A DNA stretch of 64,000 nucleotides from Anodontia alba (taxonomy: Eukaryota > Mollusca > Bivalvia > Lucinida > Lucinidae): the NCBI GenBank assembly GCA_964016985.1, contig OZ024823.1, positions 132,018,112 through 132,082,111 on the forward strand. Reading direction: 5' to 3'. Shown piece by piece: positions 12,053-23,096 of the stretch. Numbering within the stretch: the first letter of the stretch is position 1; each line of letters starts with the position of its first letter. The notes beneath the pieces were generated by a model. It was not told the DNA's origin and made no database searches. It saw only the letters and a list, made by a program, of their open reading frames with translations. Made by a program: the position numbers and the translations under genes.

Positions 12053-12817
12053 ATTCCTTATTCAACCTAATTACCGCACATACCCCTATAAGCGCACACT
12101 CAAGCACTTCAGTAGTCTTCAGATTACAGCTAGAGTAATTTTTGTCTACTTTGTAAAGGGACATGTTGTGGGTACTCATTTGAATTGCATCGACTTGTTG
12201 ATGCAGTTCAAATGAGTACCCTCAACATATGCTTTCCTAAAGAGAATCAGAAGAAAAAAAAAAAAAAAAAATATTGCATAAGTATCATTTGATAAGCCGT
12301 TCACTGATCTTTTTGTAAAGTGTACCCTTAGTATAGGTAGGTACATATTTTACCTTAAGTTTTCTCAGCTTTTTAGCTTGCCTGAACAACGTTCATGGAG
12401 AGCTGTTGTACTAACCCCTGGCATCAGCAGCGCCATTGGCGTCCACAAATGTTAAAGTTCTCGTTAAGTTTTTAAGACCTCATTATCTCCTAATCTTATC
12501 ACCGATTTGATTCATCTTTGGTGTGATGATATATATTGGTCCAAAATTTTGTGCAGTACCATCCCCACCATTCTAGGTCATGTCAAGGTCAAGGTCAGAG
12601 ACTTAGAATTTTCATGTTAAACTTTTATGTAAGTTTTTAGGATCTCATTACTTCTACACTAAATGATGGATTTTGTTCCTATTTGGTATTATGATAGACA
12701 CTGGTCAAAAGTTTTTATCAGCACCATCAGCACTCATGACCGTGACCTTGAGGTCGAGGTCACAGACTTAGAATTTTAATGTTAAAGTTTTCATTAAAGG
12801 TTTTTAAGTCCTCATTG

Positions 12818-14237
12818 TTGTACCTGCTTGTAGCAGGGTGCGATATAGGCATCCGTCCGTCCGCCTGTCTGTCAACATTTGTCGACGTTCGACATTTATG
12901 TCAAAGTTAGTATTCTAATCAACTACAAGACTAAACAACCATCATACCTTGCATGAAACATCTCCCTGACCTCCTGACTTTGCGACATAGGCGTCCCCTT
13001 TTCCGTTCGTCTGTCCGTTCGTCCGTCCATCTGTCAACATTTATGTCCAAGTTCGACATTTATGTCAAAGTTAGTATTCTAATCAACTACAAGACTAAAC
13101 AATCATCAAACCTTGCATGAAACATCTCCCTGACCTCCTGACTTTGCGACATAGCTTTTCTGTTTGTCTGTCCATTCATCCGTTCGTCTGTCCTCCATCT
13201 GTTAACAATTCTGTTATGTTGAAGTTCGCTGTTATGTTGAAGTACGACATTTATGTCGAAGTAAGTATTCTAAACAACTACAAGACTAAACAACAATCAA
13301 ACCTTGCATGAAACATCTCTCTGACCTCCTGACTTTGCGACATAGGCATCCGCTTTTCCATTCGTCTGTCCGTTTGTCCGTCTGTCCGTCTGTCAACATT
13401 TATGTCAAAGTTCAACATTTATGTCAAAGTTAGTATTCTAGTCAACTACAATTCTACAACAACCATCATACCTTGCATGACACATCTCCCTGACCTCCTG
13501 ACTTGGCAGGTACATTGACCCAGTGACCTTGACCTATATTTTGCGCTCCAGTGACTTTGACACAATTTACATTGACGTTCCAGATCTTCTCAACTATAAG
13601 GCGTACAACTACTAAACCTTGCATAATGCTTCTCCTAGATGTACTGTCTCGGCAGGTACCTTGAACCGGTGACCTTGACCTATATTTTGCACTCCAGTGA
13701 CTGACACATTTTGCATCGACGTTCGAGATCTCAAATATAAGACCTACAACCACTAAACCTTGCATAGTGCTTCATCTCATTGCACTGGCTTGGCAGGTAC
13801 CTTGACCTGGTGACCTTGACCTATATTTGACACATTTTACATTGATGTTCGATAACGCCTCTACTATAAGGCCTACAAGCACCATATCTTGCATAGTGCT
13901 TCTCCTTGATGTACTGACTTAACAGGTACCTTACCCGGTGACCTTGACCTATATTTCATGCTCCAGTGACTTTTACACATTTTACGTCGATGTTCCATTA
14001 TCATTGGGCTGTATAATACGAAAAGTCAGTGCTAAAGATATTGCCGTTAGAGGGAATGGCACTGACCTGGAATATATCTGTCCCACTAGGCTTTTTGTCT
14101 ACATTTTTTTCAACCCATTTTTCCAACTAAGCACTACTAAGAATGAAATAAACTTATTTAATAACCATGATCTGATTGTGGCTCCTGTGACTTTTGCCCC
14201 AGCAGGTGCAACGATGCCTTCCGCGGAATTCTTGTTT
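12818..14237. mobile_element. Nested tandem-repeat element (repeat units ~200 bp, then ~160 bp)
   Basis: Starts with a CCTGCTTGTAGCAGG hairpin. Repeated units carry 'cgttcgtctgtccg', 'acatttatgtcaaagttag' and 'ccttgcatgaaacatctccc', then a second unit type with 'ggtgaccttgacctatattt'. It ends near 14237, where the host element resumes at 'cctaaccttatcaccg'. Confidence 0.65.
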
Positions 14238-14591
14238 CCTAACCTTATCACCGATTTGATTCATCTTTGGTATGATGATACATATTGGTCCAAAATTTTG
14301 TGAAGTACCATCCCCACCACCTTTGGTCAAGGTCAAGGTCACAGACTTAGAATTTTCATGTTAAAATTTTATGTCAAAGTTTTTAGGATCTCATTACTAC
14401 TAAACTAAACGATGGATTAAGTTCCTATTTGGTATCATGATAGATACTGGCCAAAGGTTTAATCAGCACTCACGACCGTGACCTTGAGGTCGAGGTCAAA
14501 GAATTTTAATGTTAAAGTTTTCGTTAAAGTTTGTAAGACCTCATTAAATCCTAACCTTATTACAGATCTGATTAATCTTTGGTATGATAAT

Positions 14592-16300
14592 TAATCTCCC
14601 ACCGCAAAGTAGATGGGGGATTATAGAAATGTCCATCTGTCCGTCCGTCTGTCCTACCGTAACACTTTCTTGTCCGCTCCATATCTCCTGAACCCTTTGA
14701 AAGAGTTTCATTAAACTTTGGTCAAACGTTCGCCTCAGTGAGTTGATGTGCAGAACCCATAAGTCAACCATGCCAACTCAAGGTCAAGGTCACAGGTCAA
14801 GGTCATGGGTTCGAGCCTTGAATTTCGTGTCCTCTCCATATCTCCCATACCCCTGGAAGGATTTTCTTTAAACTTTGGTCATATGTTTGCCTCAGTGAGA
14901 CGATGTGCAGAACTCATAACCCAACCATGCCGACACAAGATCAAGGTCACAGTTCAAGGTCACAGGTTTGAGCCTTGTATTTCGTGTCAGCTCTGTATCT
15001 CCTACACCAGTGGAAGGATTAAAACTTTGGTCAAATGTTCACCTTAGTGAGACAATGTGCAGAATCAGTAACTCAACCATGCTGACTCAAGGTCAAGGTC
15101 ACAGTTCAAGGTCATGGGTTTGAGCCTTGAATTTTGTGTCCGTTATGTATCTCCTTTACCCCTGGGAGGATTTTTCTCTAAACTTTGGTCAACTGTTCAC
15201 CTGTGGGAAACTTTGGTCAACTGTTCACCTGTGGGATTATGTGCAGAACCCATAACTCAGCCATGGGGACTCAAGGACAAGGTCACAGTTTGAAGTCGCG
15301 AGTTTGAGCCCTGAATTTCGTGGCCACTTGATATCTCCTTTACCCTGGAAGGATTTTCTTTAATTTTGGTCAAATGTTTGCCTCAGTGAAATGATGTGCA
15401 GAACCCATAGCTCAACCGTGCAGACTCACAAGGTCACAGTTCAAGGTCACGGGTTTGAGCCTTGAATTTTGTGTCCTGCTGTGTTTCTCCTTTACCCCTG
15501 GGAGGATTTTCTCTAAACTTTGGTCAAATGTTCACCTCAGTGGGAGAATGTGCAGAATCCATAACTCAGCCCTGCAGACTTAAGGTCAAGGTCACAGTAG
15601 AAGGTCCTGAGTTTGAGCTTTGAACTTGGTGTTGGCTCCATATCTCCTTTACCCCTGGAACGATTTTCTTTAAATGTTGGTCAAATGTTTGCCTCAGTGG
15701 ATGATGTGCAGAACCCATAACTCAGCTATGCTGACTCAAGGTCAAGGTCACAATTGAAGGTCACCAGTTTGGGCCTTGAATTTTGAGGCCGCTCCATTGC
15801 CATTCAGACTGCCTTGTTAAATTTGGTCAAATGTTCGCCTTAGTGAGATGATGTGTAGAACCTTTAACTCAGTGATGCAGACTCAAGGTCAAGGTCACAA
15901 TTGAAGGTCATCAGTCTCTTTCTTGTTCCCTCCATATCTCCTGAACCCTTTGAAAGATTTTCATGAAACTTTAGTCAAATGTTTGCCTTAGTGAGGCGAT
16001 ATGCAGAACCTATAACTCAAGCATGCCAACTCAAGGTCAAGGTCACAGTAAAAGGTCACAAGTTTGAGCCTTGAATTTCATGTTCACTCCATATCTCCTG
16101 AACCCTTTGAAAGATATTTATTAAATTTGGGTCAAATGTTTGCCTTAGTGAGATGATGTGCAGAACCCATAACTCAACAATGCAGACTCAAGGTGAAGGT
16201 CACAATTGAAGGCCACCAGTTTGAGCGTTGAATTTTGAGGCCGCTCCATTGTCATTGTTCGGTGGGGGATATAGCTGTCCTTCAGACTGCCTTGTACATA
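14592..16300. mobile_element. Nested element with about nine ~165-bp units
   Basis: Units contain 'ccatatctcctgaaccc', 'aaactttggtcaaatgtt', 'gatgtgcagaacccataact' and 'actcaaggtcaaggtcaca'. The termini 'cccaccgcaaagtagatggg' and 'tcggtgggggatatagctgt' are partly complementary. Host-element sequence ('atattggtccaaaattttg') resumes after it. Confidence 0.65.
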
Positions 16301-16669
16301 TTGGTCCAAAATTTTGCACAGTACCATTCCCACCACCCTAGGTCATGTCAAGGTCAAGGTCACAGACTTAGAATTTTGATGTTAAAATTTTACGTCAAGG
16401 TTTTTTAGGATCTCATTACTTCTAAACTACATGATGGATTTAGTTCCTATTTGGTATCAAGACAGATACTGGTCAAAAGTTTTTATCAGCACCATCAGCA
16501 CTCATGGCCATGACCTTGGGTTGAGGTCACAGCCTTAGAATTTTAAAATTGTTAAATGTTAAAGTTTTTGTTTAAGTTTTTAAGACCTCATTATTTCCTA
16601 ACCTTATCACTGATTTATTTGCTTTGATGAAAATTTTGTGCAGTGCAATCCCCTCCACCCCCCACCCCC

Positions 16670-16697
16670 TCACACAACACACACACACACACACACC
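16670..16697. repeat. (CA)n microsatellite
   Basis: Imperfect CA repeat within the Helitron-like element. Confidence 0.85.
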
Positions 16698-16959
16698 CAG
16701 GTCATGTCAAAATCAAGGTCACAGAATTTTCCAGAAACAAAATGTGCAATATTAGGCGAGCTATCCTGTCTGGCGACAGGTCTTGTTTGAAGAACCTAAG
16801 CGCACAGTGCGGTAAGTAGGTCAGATATGTTTTGTTGTTTTTTTGTTGTTTTTTTTTAACCAAAAAGTATTGATCTTGTTCTAATTTCTCAATATTTTCT
16901 ATCTTTTCTCTGAGCATATCTCCAAACAAGATGCTTTTTTAAAACCCAAAAGATATTAA

Positions 16960-17164
16960 CCCTTGTCATGCTAAATAAATTAAGATGTCACGCTCACTTC
17001 TAATTTCCAGCCAGTCAGATTACTTGATCTGGGTTTTTGAGAGAAATTCACATATATAATGACAAATAGTGCAGATCCAGATCAGTTGGCTTCTTCAGAA
17101 GCCAACTGATCTGGATCTACACTGTTTGCTAAGACAGGGCATGTCATGTTCAGCAAAAGAAGGG
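16960..17164. mobile_element. P5 TTAA-flanked MITE
   Basis: 205 bp between TTAA sites at 16956-16959 and 17165-17168. Ends are CCCTTGTC and its decayed complement. The core is 'gatccagatcagttggcttc' with its complement and 'cactgtttgc'. TTAA duplications and CCC ends fit piggyBac-type non-autonomous elements. Twelve copies of this family occur in the window. Confidence 0.85.
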
Positions 17165-17174
17165 TTAATATTTT

Positions 17175-17295
17175 TCCATATTAATAAATGTTGTGGATAC
17201 TCATTAGAAGTGCCTCACTGAGGCACTTCTAATGAGTATCCACATATTAATATGGAGAAATAAGAAAAAATAATTTTCTGAGTATTCCTTATGTG
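17175..17295. mobile_element. P6 hairpin element
   Basis: A perfect hairpin of 'actcattagaagtgcctcac' and its complement, flanked by 'tggagaaataagaaaa'. Relatives lie at 22480, 35290, 36041, 42360, 50840, 56395 and 59110. Confidence 0.75.
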
Positions 17296-17599
17296 GTGTT
17301 ATGCTGGGAACATTTTAAGGTATATTTTCTCACAATGAACATTTCCTTTACACAGAGATAATAAGATAAAAGAAATATTTATACATTGTACTTTAAAATA
17401 AGGTAAAAAAAAAAAAAAGAAAGAAAGAAAGGGCGAGATGCCCTCCTTATACCAAAAGCAATTTATCTCTGAAAATATAATGACATGAGTGAACTTGTTT
17501 TGTACTTTAAATCTGGAGATAATACTGTAGTTACCTTACCTATTTGAAATAACATTCCAAAGCAAACAGTGCACACCAGTTCAGCCACATAAATGCTTA

Positions 17600-17830
17600 G
17601 CTTGCTGGGTTGAAAATTTCAGCAGACAACATTTTGAAATATTTTTCTTGTTCCCCTCACACACTCTCCCTCCCACCCCAACCCCCAACCCACCACTGCT
17701 TCCCGCAAAAATGAGCCATGACAATTCATGCAAATTGGAGATGGTTTACATAAAATGTCAAAGCCAATTTTCTGGAAAAATAAGAAAACATTGTCACTTT
17801 GTTATCTGCTGGATAAGCCCAGAGAGTGGG
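17600..17830. mobile_element. P7-type MITE remnant
   Basis: Has 'aaaatttcagcagacaacat' and 'ttctggaaaaataagaaaac' arms, with an unrelated C-rich stretch (17655-17700) between them. Confidence 0.5.
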
Positions 17831-17990
17831 AAAGGTTTTAGGGATGGTTTGATCAGGACCAGATCAGGATCTGCACTGTTTGTCATTCTGCCATCTTTGC
17901 TTAGAAATATTACTAGAGAAACAAATGGATTCCTGTTGGGATAAGTACCATATTTACCATAAGTATTCATGCAGTTATCGCCTTATTTAA

Positions 17991-18195
17991 TCCTTGTCCT
18001 GCTGAATAAATTAAGATGCCACACCCACTTCTAATTTTCAGCCAGTCAGATTACTTGATCCGGATTGTTGATATTAATTCACATACTTTATGGGAAACAG
18101 TGCAGATCCAGATCAGTTGGCTTCTGAAGAAGCCAACTGATCTGGATCTACACTGTTTGCAAAGGAGGGTATATCTGGGTTCAGCAGGACAAGGG
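17991..18195. mobile_element. P5 TTAA-flanked MITE
   Basis: Left TTAA at 17987-17990; the right one is mutated (TTTA). It has the same perfect core as 16960-17164, with 'gttggcttctgaagaagcca' at the centre. Confidence 0.85.
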
Positions 18196-18249
18196 TTTAC
18201 ATTTGAGCAAGTCAGTTTGACTACCTGTTCATGTGTTTATAATACTGCT

Positions 18250-18385
18250 GTATAAGTGGCAATTAGTATAGACCCTGATCAGATGATACATTATATTCTT
18301 TGACATCTGATTTGGCTCAACACTGTTTGCTCAGGCCAATTTGTCTGAATACTTAGGGCAAATAAGACAAGGTTAGAAGTCTGAA
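18250..18385. mobile_element. P3-type MITE remnant
   Basis: 'tagaccctgatcagatgat' pairs with 'catctgatttggctcaacac', followed by 'tttgctcaggcc'. Confidence 0.5.
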
Positions 18386-18491
18386 TACTGAGCATAATAA
18401 TATGTAAATTATTTTATTCTAAGTTGTACAGAACAGTTTTCAGTATATTTGTTTCTGCTAGCAAGCTTGGTATCAAGTTGAATTTTGTTAT

Positions 18492-18704
18492 CCCATTGTA
18501 GACTGAATAGATTCTCCCACACTATATATTGGAAGAGTCCAATTTCAATTTTAGGTTTGTCTGGCTATGATATTCCTAGAGAAAAAATGGCTAAATTATT
18601 TTCGAACAGTGGAGACCCAGATCAGATGCTGCATTCTGCAGTGTCTGATCTGGGTCTGCACTGTTTGCCAATTACCCTTTTAGGGTTCTCCAGAGTACAA
18701 TGGG
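18492..18704. mobile_element. P4 MITE (TTAA type) with shared core
   Basis: Ends are CCCATTGTAG and TACAATGGG. The core 'cagtggagacccagatcaga' pairs with 'tctgatctgggtctgcactg'. The flanking TTAA sites are mutated to TTAT and TCAA. The copies at 59767 and 60198 are close relatives. Confidence 0.8.
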
Positions 18705-18927
18705 TCAATCATAATTTATTATAAATTATATACAGTTATTATACAGTTATAAGTATTTTGTATAAACCATTGTATATTGTGAGTCATTGTTCATTCTGTG
18801 GCTCTTTTAGGAATAGCCCTTGAGGAACAGATGGTGGAACTGTTTTTTTATGATATACTGTACACAAAGTGATTATAGGTGTAAATAAAATGAAGTGATA
18901 CAGAGGGTTTTGTTAAGATGAAATTAC

Positions 18928-19130
18928 CATATTTTATCCTAAGTATTCAAACAGACAGGCCTGAGCAAACCATGTGGTCTCAAATCAGACTTGAAAATGC
19001 AGTGTCTGACAGGGTCTGCATTTTTTGCCACACATCTAGCAGTTTTTAAGATGCATCAAAAAGTAGTACAATGAACTAGTACAGTATAAAGTTTAGTACA
19101 AGTATGGTAAGGAATTAAAATGTCTGAATA
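18928..19130. mobile_element. P3-type MITE
   Basis: 'accatattttatcctaagta' at the left and 'acaagtatggtaaggaatt' at the right enclose a decayed core. It abuts the next TTAA element directly. Confidence 0.65.
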
Positions 19131-19134
19131 TTAA

Positions 19135-19356
19135 CCCATATAAGCCTAGCGTCCCATAAAAGGGACATTGGCAAATAGTGTAGACCCAGATCAGATGATG
19201 CAGAATGCGGTGTCTGATCAGGGTCTACACTGTTTGCATTAAATACAGGAATTTCTATAAAACGTGGTAACTATAAAAACTAATCAGACACCCTGTATAC
19301 TGGAAACGGAACGGTTCGAAGAGTTTAGGTAGAAGAGTTCATTCGGCATAAATGGG
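19135..19356. mobile_element. P4b MITE, TTAA target duplication
   Basis: 222 bp between TTAA at 19131-19134 and 19357-19360, with ends CCCATA and AATGGG. The core 'gcaaatagtgtagacccaga' pairs with 'tctgatcagggtctacactg'. Confidence 0.85.
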
Positions 19357-19528
19357 TTAAGGATAAATACAGTAGACACAAGGACTGATATAGACTTGTT
19401 CAAATATTTGCTCAAGTAGGATTAGAACTTATTGTGTCTGAAGGGTTAGCATAATAAATAACTTGTAGTGTATGTACAAATAACGAAACCCTAAACTCAT
19501 TGCTGAAAAGCTGAGAGTGACCTGTTAG

Positions 19529-19963
19529 GTGATGATTTGGTGTTTTACATCCCTTTCAACATTATTTAAGTCATATTGAGATGATGGAAGGGTCATAATG
19601 ACTCTGCAGTGAAGCACCACAGTGCCATAAGCTGAATTCTGTCTCAAATGGACTTGAACCCAGGAGTTCTTATGATCTGAAGTCAGGAGTACTGGACTTG
19701 GCCACCTGGGCCCAGTTGTTCAAAGCATCGACAGCTTAACAAGCTCGTTAGTGGTCAAAATGTTAACTATTCTAGTAAGTACAATATCTAATTCACAGGT
19801 ATTTTTGCTGAAAAAATGTGAGTAGCTTTCTTTTGCAAATGCAAAAGCTACTCACATTTTTTCAGCAAAAATATTAGTGTATATGCCATATTTAATGATC
19901 AGTTTTAATGATACGTTAACTAACGACATCATTAGTTTTGAACAACTGGGCCCTGGGTGCTTC
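19529..19963 (-). mobile_element. tRNA-derived SINE (family C), with a P1 MITE inside its head
   Basis: On the minus strand a tRNA-like head (A box TGGCCAAGTCC, B box GGTTCAAGTCC) lies near 19670-19720 and continues at 19953-19963. The tail at the left end reads (minus strand) 'aatgttgaaagggatgtaaa'. The flanking duplication AGTGAYCTRTTAG (19516-19528, 19964-19976) has two mismatches. P1 (19709-19952) splits the head between its 5' end and the A box. Confidence 0.8.
19709..19952. mobile_element. P1 palindromic MITE nested in a SINE head
   Basis: 244 bp with GGCCCAGTTGTTCAAAG termini. The flanking CTG on both sides and the reconstructed SINE head without it support a 3-bp target duplication. 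The central stem contains 'gctactcacattttttcagc'. Confidence 0.88.
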
Positions 19964-20238
19964 AGTGATCTATTAGATTAGCTTAATAGTAAATGCCCTA
20001 AAATTTCATACACAAACTTATCTGACAAAAGACCCAGATAAGACTACAACTGAAGGAGCTGGCCTTGATGGCTCAGTAGGATACGGTCTGACTTGATCAG
20101 CAGGCTAGATCCCCGCAGGGTCTTGCAACATTCTTTCATGGAGATTGATCATGAAATATTTTCTACAGTCTTTCTCTCCCTTTCAGTGATTCAAGAAGGG
20201 CAGTTTCTGGCAAAAGAATGTGCACCAAGTACTGGTTA

Positions 20239-20455
20239 CGGTAAATGTTCTAAAACTTCGAACACCAATGTTTCTGATAAAATGACATATGCAAACAGTG
20301 CAGACCCAGATCAGACTGCTCCTGAAGGAGCAGTCTGATCAGGGTCTACACTGTTTGCCATTCCACTAAGTATTTTAAGAAACAAGTGCATAAGAAGCAT
20401 AATTTAGGCCAGAATAGTAGAGAATTAAGTGTTCAAAATTTTAGGACATTTACCG
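20239..20455. mobile_element. P2 MITE, TA target duplication
   Basis: Termini CGGTAAATGTTCTAAAA and TTTTAGGACATTTACCG, with TA at 20237-20238 and 20456-20457. Other SINE copies read 'ctggttaaccgcttagagga' uninterrupted, which proves the insertion and its TA duplication. The core is the shared 'gcaaacagtgcagaccc' hairpin. The Tc1/mariner type is inferred. Confidence 0.9.
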
Positions 20456-20540
20456 TAACCGCTTAGAGGACTAAGCCTGCCCAGGAAAAGGGTGGTAAGG
20501 TAAACTGACTGGTCAGCATGACTTTAATACTGTTGACTAG

Positions 20541-20767
20541 GGCCCAGTTGTTCAAAACTAACGATGTCGTTAGTTAACCATTCATTAAAATTTTAATTGA
20601 GTGATACGCAAATATGCTGAAATTTTTTGCTGAAAAAATGTGAGTAGCTTTTGCAATGCAAAAAATATCAAAATAATGTATATTGAATCCGCTAAAACAG
20701 TTAACGAAATGACCCTTAACGAGCTCATTAAGCTCGTTAAGCTAATGATGCTTTGAACAACTGGGCC
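20541..20767. mobile_element. P1 palindromic MITE nested in a SINE tail
   Basis: 227 bp, flanked by TAG on both sides. It has the same termini and the stem 'ttttttgctgaaaaaatgtg' as the other P1 copies, here in the opposite orientation to 11557. Confidence 0.85.
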
Positions 20768-20941
20768 TAGGTTGTTAAACTCCAAACCAATCAACCAACA
20801 GCTGAAGGAGCACTCTGATCAGTGTCTACTCTGTTTGCCATTCAACCAAGGATTTATGAAACACAATTATTATAATTTAATGCATCAAAATAGACCAAAA
20901 TATACAGAATAAAGTGTATGGAACTTTTAGGACATTTGCCG

Positions 20942-22479
20942 TACTATATTTAATTTAGCTCCAATGTATTGTGTGTTTGTTCAGGCAACTGCCCTTATCA
21001 GCAACTCTGTGGTAGTACTCCTGTCATCATGCTTCTTATTGAACAGTTGAGCAGGGTATTCTGCATCAATTTGCTGACCAATTCCAATCAAAGCACTGAG
21101 AGTGCTGATTGGGTAGTTCCCTGAACTCTTGAACTGATTGGTGGTGGGGGTGGGGGTCGGGGGGTGGGGAGGGGGGGGGCAGTGTGAGGAGGGTGTGCTC
21201 AAACAAACAAACAAAAATGATTCCTGCAATATAAAAAAAGTGTGCTGAGTGATTTTCATTTTTTCCAGATCTAAAAGTATTATTTCGTTTTTTCGTTTAT
21301 TTTTCTCCAACATGAATGCAAGGTATAAAATTCACTGATAAAAATTAATGATATCACTCGTCATATCATTGGACAGAGCAGTTTGCTTACATGTTACTAA
21401 GGGTATACAAGGGAAACAACTCGACTTATACATTACCAAGCTATACAAGGGTAACAACTCAATTTTTATTTTATCATTATGTGTATTTCATTGTCTTTAA
21501 TTAAGTTATTCTGATAATAACCATAGAAAGTAAGTATTTTAAGGACTATTTTGTTATTGTTTGCATGTCCTGAAGCAGATCTTGTACAAACTGTTGTTAC
21601 AGTACGAAGTGAGCAGCTGCAAAACATCCTGCCCACATTACCGAGAAATGTAGGTCAAATTGGTCAATTCTAGCAGTACCTCTCCCTCAGCTTTTACTAG
21701 GGCACTAGATAAGTGGAAAGAAAAGACACGCAAAATATGTGATTGTTAGGTGAGTTACAGCCTGAACCCTTGACCCTCCCCACCCCCAACTTTGAGTGTC
21801 ATTTGGCGAGCTCCCCCTCTATAGCAAATTCCTAATCATATGCATCTCTGCTTGTTACCCAACGCTATAGATTTGGCGTGTTTTATTGGAGTATTTATAT
21901 TCATCTGGTGATGTTGTACTCAGTATCATTAAAGTCATATTTCTTCAAAAGTTTGACATTTTCTTTGGTTTTGTTTATTTATTTGCTGTTTATAAGCATC
22001 AGAGTGTATAGAGCTAATATGTTTAAAAACAGAATTCAGCACTAGTAGGGAACTATTTTGGAGGCAATTTTAGGTAGTTATTAGGTAGGTTGCACAACCT
22101 AAATGGATTGTAGGAATGTGGTATGTTGAATCTGGTGGCGGTTAACCACCCCCAAAAACTGTTGCCTATTTCATTACTTTGTAGACCTGTGCAGTATTTG
22201 AAAAATTCTGATACTTGACATTTTTGGACTGAAACCCCCCTGAGTGTTACTATTTCATTAATTTCATTTTGTTTTGGTTTATTTAAGGGTTGAGATATAT
22301 AATTATTTTGAGCTTTCATGTTGTGACAAAAACTATTTGTGTGCAGACAGAAAAGGAAGTACTACTTTCCCAAATAACCTTATTGTGCATTTTGATGTGT
22401 ATAGGTGCATAGGTCTAAATAAGAGGGTGTATCTGGTAAATACTTTCATTTTTCCATGCAAAACCTGTTATAGATACAT
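20942..22479. other. Largely unassigned stretch
   Basis: No gene, RNA or known repeat recognised. 21141-21180 is a G-rich tract. Open frames here reach only 76-110 codons, with no family resemblance. Confidence 0.5.
21141..21180 (+). repeat. G-rich tract with G-quadruplex potential
   Basis: Contains at least five runs of four or more G separated by 1-3 bases. Confidence 0.7.
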
Positions 22480-22570
22480 GTACTTATTAGGAGCGCCTTG
22501 CTGAGTCACTTTTAATGAGTACCCACAACATGTTTTCATGGAGAAAAAAAAAACAAACAAAAATATCAGT
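22480..22570. mobile_element. P6 hairpin remnant
   Basis: 'ttaggagcgccttgctgagt' and 'aatgagtacccacaacatgt' are decayed P6 arms. Confidence 0.55.
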
Positions 22571-22654
22571 ACTTTATGGTAGCAAAAAGGCATTTTACGT
22601 AAATATATGTCCAGAATGTGTGATTTTACATGCAAGTTACTGTCTTTTGCTTAA

Positions 22655-22859
22655 CCCTTGTCCTGCTGAACCCAGATATATCCTGTTTTGCAAACAGTGT
22701 AGATCCAGATCAGTTGGCTTCTGAAGAAGCCAACTGATCTGGATCTGCACTGTTTGCCATCAAGTATGCAAATTTATAATAACTGTCTGGATCAAGTAAC
22801 CGGATTGTCCAAAAATTAGAAGTTGGCATGGCATCTTAATTTATTCAGCAGGACAAGGG
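22655..22859. mobile_element. P5 TTAA-flanked MITE
   Basis: Exactly 205 bp between intact TTAA sites (22651-22654, 22860-22863). Termini are CCCTTGTCCTGCTGAA and TTCAGCAGGACAAGGG. The core 'gatccagatcagttggcttc' is a perfect palindrome. Confidence 0.92.
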
Positions 22860-22969
22860 TTAATGCATTTCCTACACTGACATTATCTGGGCCATGTCAA
22901 GCGAAAAAGAGCCTTTGAACATGGACAAAATAAGCAGACTCAGATCATCCTGTGCATGTACAAAGTATC

Positions 22970-23096
22970 TCTGACGAAAGAATGTGCACAATACTGGTTA
23001 ACCGCTTAGAGGACTGACCTTCCCAGTAAAAGTGTAGTTAGATCGACCTGACCCCATTGGGTTGACTGGACCATAAAACCTCAACACAAATAAACA
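22970..23096 (+). mobile_element. 5'-truncated SINE (family B)
   Basis: Only the 3' part is present ('gaaagaatgtgcacaatact' through 'gtaaaacctcaacacaaa' type tail). Flanked by ATGYACAAAGTATC (22956-22969, 23097-23110) with one mismatch. The target is the loop of a hairpin element related to 51360-51440. Confidence 0.88.

Larger units (their letters stand above)
12372..16792 (+). mobile_element. Helitron-like element with two further nested elements
   Basis: Begins 'tagcttgcctgaacaacg' and ends in a CCTGTC-TGGC-GACAGG hairpin followed by TCTTG. The body has 'ttatcaccgatttgattcat', 'accatccccacca' and 'tcaaggtcaaggtcac'. The same family lies in reverse at 55160-56027 without the insertions. 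Nested elements occupy 12818-14237 and 14592-16300. No coding sequence is present. Confidence 0.7.
12053..16829. mobile_element. P10 element split by a 4.4-kb nested insertion
   Basis: The left end 'caacctaattaccgcacata' and right end 'gcgcacagtgcggtaagtag' match the two ends of the intact copy at 61403-61804. About 4.4 kb of unrelated repeats (12372-16792) sits between them, at the equivalent position of that copy. Confidence 0.7.
20061..20797 (+). mobile_element. tRNA-derived SINE (family B) carrying two nested MITEs
   Basis: The head 'ggccttgatggctcagtagg' is followed by a decayed B box and a body ('catgaaatattttctacagt'), then the tail 'gttgttaaactccaaacc'. It matches 31851-32140. A P2 (20239-20455) and a P1 (20541-20767) are inserted in it. 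Confidence 0.8.
19986..20941. mobile_element. Outer P2 MITE split at its hairpin centre by a SINE
   Basis: The left arm 'gtaaatgccctaaaatttc...agacccagat' and the right arm 'gatcagtgtctactctgttt...cttttaggacatttgccg' are the halves of a P2 element. Comparison with 30326-30542 shows the break at the central 'tcctgaaggagc'. The insert is a SINE flanked by ACARCTGAAGGAGC (20047-20060 and 20798-20811). Confidence 0.75.

Noticed and set aside
12837..13540. CRISPR-like array (regular repeats with spacers)
   Set aside because: Repeats are long, diverged and contiguous, in a eukaryotic context, and belong to a tandem-repeat mobile element.
13938..14303. 121-codon open frame as a gene
   Set aside because: It lies across the junction of two nested repeat elements, and parts of it recur in repeat units elsewhere in the window.
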